A stretch of DNA of 11,787 nucleotides, taken from the NCBI GenBank assembly GCA_013003335.1, contig JABDJT010000270.1, forward strand, positions 1 to 11,787. Reading direction: 5' to 3'. Numbering within the stretch: the first letter of the stretch is position 1; every line of letters begins with the position of its first letter. This DNA comes from Verrucomicrobiales bacterium. Its GTDB lineage: Bacteria; Verrucomicrobiota; Verrucomicrobiia; Verrucomicrobiales; DEV007. This document shows positions 6,559-11,787 of this stretch, piece after piece. Below the pieces are notes generated by a model. That model was not told where the DNA came from. It searched no databases and saw only the letters and a list, made by a program, of their open reading frames with translations. Made by a program: the position numbers and the translations under genes.

Positions 6559-9087
6559 ATGGAACGTCTTCTTATCACCGCCGCTCTCCTTGCAGGACTG
6601 ACCCTTCCGGCGTCAGTCATGGCGCAGGATCTGTCTCCTCTCGGGGATCTTCCTCCCGTGCCGAATTTGAGCACCGGCAATGACAAGGACAAGAACCTCG
6701 TCAACCGGATGAAAGACCGGCGGAAAGCGGCCGAGGACCAGAACAAGCGTCGCCAGATCGCAAACCAGGAATCCCGCAAGCGCAAGTCTGCCACCGGGAA
6801 AGACCAGGTCCGCAAGGCCGGGACTCCCGGTCCTTCCAACGCCGAAAAGCCGGCCCAGGCACGGCGGATGGGGAACCAGGTGCCTGGCCAGATCACGGCG
6901 CCTCCGGAATCCATGACTCCCAGCGGAACCCGCCTCAAGCCGTTCGGCGCAGAAGATTTCTGGCAGGGCGAAGAGCTTCCGCCCGAGGAAAATATCATCG
7001 ATTTGCCGGAGCTGCCCGACCTGCGGACGCCAGCCCAGAAATCCTGGATGGACAAGTATCGCGAGGCTCGCGTCGCAAAATTTGAAGCCCGCCACGAGCA
7101 ACTGGAAAGAGAAAAAGAAGCGGCCGAAAAAGCCAAGAAAATGGCGGCCATCAAGCGGCGTCCGCCGGACCCGTCGACCGCCCTCGTGAAAGTGCAGCGC
7201 CAGCCGGTGCTGTATGATTACAATGGCGTCCCGATCATTCCGGAGACTCCGACCGGCCATAAGCTGAAAGCTTTCAACCAGAACGCCCGCTACGTCCAGG
7301 ACAACCAGCTCGTGTTCCAGGGGCAGCGTCCTCCGCGTCCCCAGACCACCTGGATCAATCGCGGCCTGAGTCCCGGTGCCGGCGATCCCCAGGCCAGCAA
7401 GTGGGAGTGGAAAAATCCTTTTGCAGCCGGTCCGTCCGGGAATACCAGCTACGACGTGAGTGGGCTGGGTGATGGCGGAGCTGGTGCTCCGGTCATCGTG
7501 CCCCAGGAGGACAACACTCCCCTGATGGATCAATTGCGCGGAATCCGGATCGTGTCCGGAACCCGGGACGTCCAGAAGGGTGGCCTCGGAGGAGTTTCCG
7601 GAATCGTCAATGAAGGCGTCAACCTTCCGGAGAAAGCGGAGGCGGCACTCGCTGCCTACCTCGGTCAATCACTCACGCTGGGAACCTTGAACCAGATGGT
7701 TCGGGATACCGTGGTGGCCTACCGGGAAAGTGATTTGCCGGTGATCGATGTCCTCGTTCCCGAGCAGGAAGTGACTTCCGGTGTCCTCCAACTGGTGATT
7801 ATCGAAGGCCGCATCGGCGATATCATGGTCGAAGGCGTCAGCGGAGCGACCGCGGATCTGCTGGCCAGTTACATTCGCCTCGAACGCGGTGAAGTAATTC
7901 GGGAGAGCGTCCTGCTGGATGATTTGAACTGGATGAACAAGCATCCGTTCCGCCGGGTGGACCTCGTTTACGCACCGGGTGCCGATTACGGGTCGACCGA
8001 TATCATTCTCCGGACCGAGGAATTGAAGGAATGGCATCTTTACACCGGCTACGATAACTCCGGGAACGCAATCCTCGGGGAAGGCCGGTTTACCGCGGGC
8101 GCGAGCGTGCTGGGGCCGCTGTTTTTCAGCGAAGAAAACATTTTCAGCTACCAGTACACTTCCAACATCGCGAACGATTCCGACCTGATCGGGCATTCGG
8201 CCGTGTTCTCTTCCTACCTCCCGTGGCGTCACGTTTTCACGATACTCGGTGCATACGTCGAGTCCGAAGCGGTCATTCCGATCGATGGAGACGAACTTGC
8301 GACGGGCGGACGAAACCAGCAGTTGAGCGCGCGTTACGACATTCCACTGCCGTCTCTCGGAAAGTGGGGTCACGATTTCGAGCTGGGAGTCGATTTCAAA
8401 TCCAGCAACAGTGCCCTGTCATTCAATACACTGGAAGTCTTTGATTCCACCTCGGAAATCGTGCAGTTCAGCCTCGGATACAACGCCCGACGCAATGATC
8501 GTCGCGGTGCCTGGACGATTGATTCGGAGTTGGTGATTTCACCCGGTGACATGACCAGCAAAGCCACCGATGAGGTCTATGAAACGCAGCGGGCGCTCGC
8601 CAGCTCGGATTACATTTACGGTCGCATCATGGCGGAACGGGAGCAGAACCTGCCGAAGCAGTGGCAGTTGATTGGCCGGGTTCAGGCCCAGGCTTCCGGA
8701 GCCAACCTTTTGCCGAGCGAAACGCTGGGTGCCGGTGGTTATGATTCGGTGCGCGGATTTGAACAGCGGATCGCCCGCGGCGACAACGGATTTGTCGGCA
8801 CCGCCGAGCTTCGCACCCCGCCGGTTTCGCCGGCCCGCCTCGCCGGGTTCTACAATGCGCGGGATGCGCTGGTTGGGCTCGTGTTCTTCGATTACGCCAA
8901 CCTGGTCAGTTCCGAGAAACTTCCCATGGAAGAGAGCCTAACGCTCGGATCCGTGGGTGTCGGACTTCGCTACCAGTTGGATGACAACTTCAGCCTCCGC
9001 CTCGATTACGGCGAGCAGTTGATTGAAGAAGGCTTTGAAGACGGGGAACGCGGTCGTTTCCACGTCGGTGCCCGCGCGACGTTCTAA
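6559..9087 (+). CDS. TpsB: FhaC/ShlB/HecB-type two-partner secretion outer-membrane transporter with long N-terminal extension
   Basis: The 842-residue product exports TpsA partners across the outer membrane. The ATG at 6559 is chosen because it opens a clear signal peptide (MERLLITAALLAG, cleavage probably after VMAQ or VMA). An upstream in-frame GTG at 6463 directly abuts the terminator T-run and would bury the signal peptide. Parts: signal peptide 1 to about 22; K/R-rich region 43-86; Pro-rich stretch; Glu/Lys/Arg coiled coil about 161-201; low-complexity linker; POTRA region from about 325 (GIRIVSG, then LQLVIIEGRIGDIMVEG and a second POTRA-like repeat ending near 490); ShlB-type barrel 492-842 starting WHLYTGYDNSG, with the loop-6 signature VRGF at 731-734 in GGYDSVRGFEQ, and a terminal Phe (RFHVGARATF) as outer-membrane assembly signal. 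Family members are usually about 550-600 residues; the excess lies between signal peptide and POTRA. The ribosome-binding site is weak (GAGG very close to the ATG). Partners are probably both flanking TpsA proteins. Confident. Confidence 0.95.
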   Translation: MERLLITAALLAGLTLPASVMAQDLSPLGDLPPVPNLSTGNDKDKNLVNRMKDRRKAAEDQNKRRQIANQESRKRKSATGKDQVRKAGTPGPSNAEKPAQARRMGNQVPGQITAPPESMTPSGTRLKPFGAEDFWQGEELPPEENIIDLPELPDLRTPAQKSWMDKYREARVAKFEARHEQLEREKEAAEKAKKMAAIKRRPPDPSTALVKVQRQPVLYDYNGVPIIPETPTGHKLKAFNQNARYVQDNQLVFQGQRPPRPQTTWINRGLSPGAGDPQASKWEWKNPFAAGPSGNTSYDVSGLGDGGAGAPVIVPQEDNTPLMDQLRGIRIVSGTRDVQKGGLGGVSGIVNEGVNLPEKAEAALAAYLGQSLTLGTLNQMVRDTVVAYRESDLPVIDVLVPEQEVTSGVLQLVIIEGRIGDIMVEGVSGATADLLASYIRLERGEVIRESVLLDDLNWMNKHPFRRVDLVYAPGADYGSTDIILRTEELKEWHLYTGYDNSGNAILGEGRFTAGASVLGPLFFSEENIFSYQYTSNIANDSDLIGHSAVFSSYLPWRHVFTILGAYVESEAVIPIDGDELATGGRNQQLSARYDIPLPSLGKWGHDFELGVDFKSSNSALSFNTLEVFDSTSEIVQFSLGYNARRNDRRGAWTIDSELVISPGDMTSKATDEVYETQRALASSDYIYGRIMAEREQNLPKQWQLIGRVQAQASGANLLPSETLGAGGYDSVRGFEQRIARGDNGFVGTAELRTPPVSPARLAGFYNARDALVGLVFFDYANLVSSEKLPMEESLTLGSVGVGLRYQLDDNFSLRLDYGEQLIEEGFEDGERGRFHVGARATF

Positions 9088-9114
9088 GTTTCAGCGATTT
9101 GGAACGAATCCGAC

Positions 9115-9149
9115 CTGCCGGTCCGCCGGACTTTCCCGGGGCAGTTTTT
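9115..9149 (+). terminator. Possible weak intrinsic terminator after tpsB
   Basis: CTGCC (9115-9119) can pair with GGCAG (9140-9144), which is followed directly by five T. Inside lies a small GTCC-GCC-GGAC hairpin. The outer stem is only 5 bp and the inner structure is irregular, so this is much weaker than the terminator after TpsA1. It begins 28 bases after the tpsB stop, a typical place. Confidence 0.35.
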
Positions 9150-9339
9150 CCCGATTTTCGATCCAACTGGGTTGGTCCATCGAACAGACCCTGTCGGTTC
9201 GTGCCGGGTCATTTTGCGGGAGGCGGTTCCCGGCTGTCTTCACGCAGTTCGCCACCCTCGTCGGAAGAGTGGAAAAAGGTGAAGTTTCGCTTGCCAGTCT
9301 TGCGATTTTTTCGACAATTTCACGCCTTTTACAATCGGG

Positions 9340-9354
9340 GCGGAAACGTTCCGC
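9340..9354. repeat. Inverted repeat GCGGAA-ACG-TTCCGC, operator-like
   Basis: A perfect 6-bp dyad with a 3-base centre. It lies five bases after TACAAT (9330-9335), a good -10-like hexamer, but no well-spaced -35 partner is present (TCGACA at 9311 is only 13 bases away). There is no T-run after it on either strand, so it is not a terminator. It could be a regulator-binding site. Confidence 0.35.
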
Positions 9355-9383
9355 GAAATAATTTAGGAAATGTAAAGAATATG

Positions 9384-9411
9384 TTGTCACGCTGCGGAAT
9401 CTCGCTACAAA
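9384..9411 (+). promoter_or_regulatory. Candidate sigma70-type promoter for tpsA2
   Basis: TTGTCA (9384-9389, five of six to TTGACA), a 16-base spacer and TACAAA (9406-9411, four of six to TATAAT). A start near 9418 would give a leader of about 290 bases before the ATG at 9708. The prediction is by eye only, and the promoter consensus of this organism is unknown. Confidence 0.35.
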
Positions 9412-9440
9412 CCTCGGCAGAATCGCACGCAACCGATTGA

Positions 9441-9471
9441 TTCTTAAATCTAAGAAGTGAGAATTTTCTTA
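9441..9471. repeat. Triple alternating repeat TTCTTA / TAAGAA / TTCTTA
   Basis: TTCTTA (9441-9446), TAAGAA (9451-9456) and TTCTTA (9466-9471) form two overlapping inverted repeats with 4- and 9-base centres. The cluster sits between two candidate promoters, eleven bases upstream of a TTGACC hexamer, where an activator or repressor could bind. The AT-rich sequence makes chance occurrence possible. Confidence 0.35.
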
Positions 9472-9481
9472 TCCAATGCGC

Positions 9482-9511
9482 TTGACCCGACTGTGAAATT
9501 TTTGGCAAACT
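9482..9511 (+). promoter_or_regulatory. Second candidate promoter for tpsA2
   Basis: TTGACC (9482-9487, five of six to TTGACA) is followed after 18 bases by CAAACT (9506-9511), a poor -10 with three of six matches. The good -35, its place next to the TTCTTA/TAAGAA cluster and the leader of about 190 bases make it worth noting, but the -10 is weak. Confidence 0.25.
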
Positions 9512-9707
9512 CCGCCCTGCAAACCAGAAACCCCCTGAAAAGACCTCCGAACTGATTTTTTCCAAATCCCAAAAGTCCTGTAGCGACGGGCGATTGCGAA
9601 TTTTGAACCCTCAAAGTTCGGTCGTTCTGTTGGTATGTGATGACCTGAATTGAATCGATTCGATTCGGCCTTTTCACCTTTTACTCTCAACACCCCCAAA
9701 CCAACCT

Positions 9708-11787
9708 ATGAAGAACCTACTCCCCTTCCTTCGGAAGTCGTCCCTGGTCCGGACAGCGGTGATCGCTGTGCTGATGCCCGGGATGGCACTGTTTCCGACT
9801 TTGACTTATGGGAATCCAACCGGAGGCGTGGTCGTGCATGGCGGCGTCGAAATCGGTGAAGGACTCCACGGTCATCTATCGATCCTGCAGAGCACGGACA
9901 AAGCGATCATCAACTGGCAGGATTTCTCGATCCAGGCCGGGGAAGTGACGGAGTTCATTCAGCCGGGTTCGGGCAGCGCGGTTTTGAACCGGGTGGTCAG
10001 CGGGAATCCTTCCGCGATTCACGGAGCGCTCAAGGCGAATGGAAATGTTTTCGTGATCAACCCGAACGGGATTTTGGTCGGACCCAGTGGACGCATCGAT
10101 GTTGGGGGACTCGTGCTGTCTACGCTGGATATTTCCGACGCGGATTTCCTGGACGGGGGAGACAACTTGTTCAAGGGGAACAGCAACGCCGGGGTGACGA
10201 ACCACGGACGGATCAATGCCATCGGGGGTGATGTGTTTTTGATCGGTAAAAAGATTGTGAATACGGGAACGATTGATGCACCCGAAGGATTAGTGGGCCT
10301 GGGTGCGGGGAGCGAAGTGTTGATTGCAGCGAATCCGGACGCGAACGGGGAACGCGTCTTCGTGCAGGCCGGAAAATCCGGGGCGATGATCGACAACAGC
10401 GGCTCGATTGCCGCGGCAGCCGTGGAACTGAAGGCTCACGGCAACCCGTATGCTCTCGCGATCAACAATTCCGGTTCGATCCGTGCCACGGGCGTGAACC
10501 GGAGCGGTGGCAGCGTCTTTTTGCGGGCCACCGGTGGTCAGATCAATAACACCGGCACGATCGAAGCGACCCTGCCCGGTGGAAACGGCGGGCGCATCCT
10601 GATCGAGGCCGCCGTGGCGAATATCGGCGGCACCGTGGATGCCAGTGGCACCGGGGACGGTGACGGCGGTGAAATTACAATTTTGGGCGAGGAAATCAAC
10701 GTGACCGGCAATGTGCTGGCCAACGGAAAGAACGGCGGCACGATCCAGGTCGGTGGGCTTGACGGTGAGCAGCGGGCCTCCAGCGTGACGGTCGGAAGCG
10801 GCGCGGTCATCAGCGCCAACGGAACGTCCGGCGACGGCGGTCTCGTGACGATCACGGGTGACGTGGTTTCGACGATGGAAAATTCCCTGATCAGCGCAAC
10901 GGGATCGGTGAACGGCGGCGACGTGCGCCTGACCGGGTTTGATTCTGCCAATATCGGCGGACGGATCGATGTATCCGGCGTGAGCGGTGTCGGTGGAGGC
11001 GCCATTGTGGAGACCTCCGGTGCGTTGCTGATGGCTCCGGGTTCGGAGATCAATGCCAACGGCGGTGCCGGCGGCGGACAGGTCAACGTGGGTGGTGGAT
11101 TTCAGGGGAGAGACGATTCGATTCTGAACGCGAAGACGAACTTCGTGTGGGGTGGTTCGAAGGTGTCCGTGGACGCGATCAATTTCGGCAACGCCGGGAC
11201 CGCGATTTTCTGGGCGGACGGGAATACGCTGTACCGCGGTGAAGTTTCAGCTCAGGCTTTAGGTGCAGTTGGAAACGGTGGATTTGTGGAAATTTCCGGG
11301 AAACGACACCTGGCATTCGAGGGAAGCGCCAATCTTCTGGCCGCTGGAGAAGGTGGAAACGGGACATTACTTTTGGACCCGGCCAATACGGAGATTACCA
11401 ATGGCGCCGCGCAGGAGGATCCGACAGCAAGTGTGATCACGCGGGGCCAAATCAACGCGCAGTTGGCGCTCGGTCATGTAGTGATCGCTACTACGGTTGC
11501 TGACGCATTGGAGGACGGAAATGTTTTGATCAGTGACCGTGTTGACTTTTCTCAACCGAACAATCTGGCAATACTGGCAACCGGGGATATTGTATTTCGT
11601 TCGGCTACCGGCAACCAGTCCAGGCTGCGAAATACGCACGGTACCTCCGGCGATATCACTCTCGTCGCGGGGTGGGACGGCGTGACCGGAGCACCATCGC
11701 CCGGCAATAGTGTGAATGCGAACGGAATGTTCCGCCCGGAAAACCCGGGGGCGGCCCCCTTCGAAGGGAATGCGGCGAGTTATGGAA
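9708..11787 (+). CDS. TpsA2: second filamentous-haemagglutinin-like TPS exoprotein, 3' end outside window
   Basis: An uninterrupted frame of 693 codons runs from ATG 9708 to the window's end. Signal peptide: basic start MKNLLPFLRK, hydrophobic TAVIAVLMPGMALF, cleavage probably near residues 34-35 (LTYG/NPTGG). TPS secretion domain about 36-270: INWQDFSI (68-75), NRVVSGNPSAIHG (from 94), NPNGI (118-122, the family hallmark) and repeated N-x-G-x-I turns. A Gly-rich beta-helix follows (GGRILIEA, GGEITILGEEINV, GGTIQVGG), then WADGNTLYRGEV, GGFVEISG and GTLLLDPAN, as in TpsA1 and other large TPS exoproteins, and finally SGDITLVAGW, matching INLIAGW of TpsA1. It lies 620 bases after TpsB, its likely exporter. 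No Shine-Dalgarno sequence precedes the ATG; the start is fixed by the signal peptide. The role is presumably surface adhesion or cell contact; the ligand is unknown. It may carry IGHGG repeats further on, but that part is not in view. Confidence 0.93.
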   Translation, partial: MKNLLPFLRKSSLVRTAVIAVLMPGMALFPTLTYGNPTGGVVVHGGVEIGEGLHGHLSILQSTDKAIINWQDFSIQAGEVTEFIQPGSGSAVLNRVVSGNPSAIHGALKANGNVFVINPNGILVGPSGRIDVGGLVLSTLDISDADFLDGGDNLFKGNSNAGVTNHGRINAIGGDVFLIGKKIVNTGTIDAPEGLVGLGAGSEVLIAANPDANGERVFVQAGKSGAMIDNSGSIAAAAVELKAHGNPYALAINNSGSIRATGVNRSGGSVFLRATGGQINNTGTIEATLPGGNGGRILIEAAVANIGGTVDASGTGDGDGGEITILGEEINVTGNVLANGKNGGTIQVGGLDGEQRASSVTVGSGAVISANGTSGDGGLVTITGDVVSTMENSLISATGSVNGGDVRLTGFDSANIGGRIDVSGVSGVGGGAIVETSGALLMAPGSEINANGGAGGGQVNVGGGFQGRDDSILNAKTNFVWGGSKVSVDAINFGNAGTAIFWADGNTLYRGEVSAQALGAVGNGGFVEISGKRHLAFEGSANLLAAGEGGNGTLLLDPANTEITNGAAQEDPTASVITRGQINAQLALGHVVIATTVADALEDGNVLISDRVDFSQPNNLAILATGDIVFRSATGNQSRLRNTHGTSGDITLVAGWDGVTGAPSPGNSVNANGMFRPENPGAAPFEGNAASYG

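Larger units (their letters stand above)
9088..9707 (+). other. Intergenic region between tpsB and tpsA2, probably 5' regulatory region and long leader of tpsA2
   Basis: This stretch of 620 bases has no convincing gene. Short open frames in it lack conserved motifs, plausible starts and coding-like composition. The first part is GC-rich and includes a possible terminator. From about 9300 on it becomes AT-rich and carries inverted repeats and promoter-like elements. The last 70 bases before the tpsA2 ATG are pyrimidine- and A-rich (runs such as CACCCCCAAACC) and show no Shine-Dalgarno sequence. I recognise no known riboswitch or small RNA. Confidence 0.6.

Noticed and set aside
9099..9440. Small open frame of about 113 codons between tpsB and tpsA2
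   Set aside because: It has a TTG start, no ribosome-binding site, Pro/Arg/Ser-rich low-complexity content and no recognisable motif, and it runs into the AT-rich regulatory stretch.
9512..9707. Riboswitch or structured RNA leader before tpsA2
   Set aside because: Only a weak GAAC/GTTC hairpin is visible and I match no known riboswitch core; a covariance search would be needed to claim one.
10538..11086. Minus-strand open frame rich in Pro/Ser/Thr opposite TpsA2
   Set aside because: It is antisense to a clear Gly-rich beta-helix coding frame; its Pro runs are reversed Gly codons.

Overview
The window holds one two-partner secretion (TPS, type Vb) locus of a Gram-negative bacterium. All genes are on the + strand, in the order exoprotein (TpsA1, left end outside the window), outer-membrane transporter (TpsB), second exoprotein (TpsA2, right end outside the window). 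The DNA is GC-rich inside the genes and clearly AT-richer between about 9300 and 9700. An outer membrane is certain, because a POTRA plus 16-strand-barrel transporter is encoded. GC-rich genes, start codons with poor or absent Shine-Dalgarno sequences and large TPS exoproteins would fit Verrucomicrobiota (Opitutae-like) or a relative. That placement is a guess; no taxonomic marker gene is present.

Layout. 1-6399: TpsA1, a Gly/Asn/Val-rich beta-helix exoprotein of about 2130 codons in the window. It is broken by a single in-frame TAA at 409-411. Its distal half carries about 17 diverged copies of an 'IGHGG' beta-helix turn, followed by a Pro-rich, aromatic and then strongly acidic C-terminus. 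6430-6462: a convincing intrinsic terminator. 6559-9087: TpsB, with a signal peptide, about 300 extra residues (basic and coiled coil), POTRA domains and an FhaC/ShlB barrel with VRGF and a C-terminal Phe. 9088-9707: 620 bases without a convincing gene, holding possible terminator, promoter and inverted-repeat signals. 9708-11787: TpsA2, with a signal peptide, a full TPS secretion domain with NPNGI, and a beta-helix region paralogous to the start of TpsA1 in this window. It is open to the window's end.

How the genes fit together. By analogy with FhaB/FhaC and HMW1A/HMW1B, TpsA proteins cross the inner membrane by Sec, their TPS domains are recognised by the TpsB POTRA domains, and the proteins fold as long beta-helices at the cell surface while passing through the TpsB pore. 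One transporter between two paralogous exoproteins suggests a shared exporter. Features outside the textbook layout are the in-frame stop in an otherwise intact TpsA1, the long charged insert ahead of the TpsB POTRA domains, the opposite charge of the TpsA1 tail and that insert, and the IGHGG repeat array.
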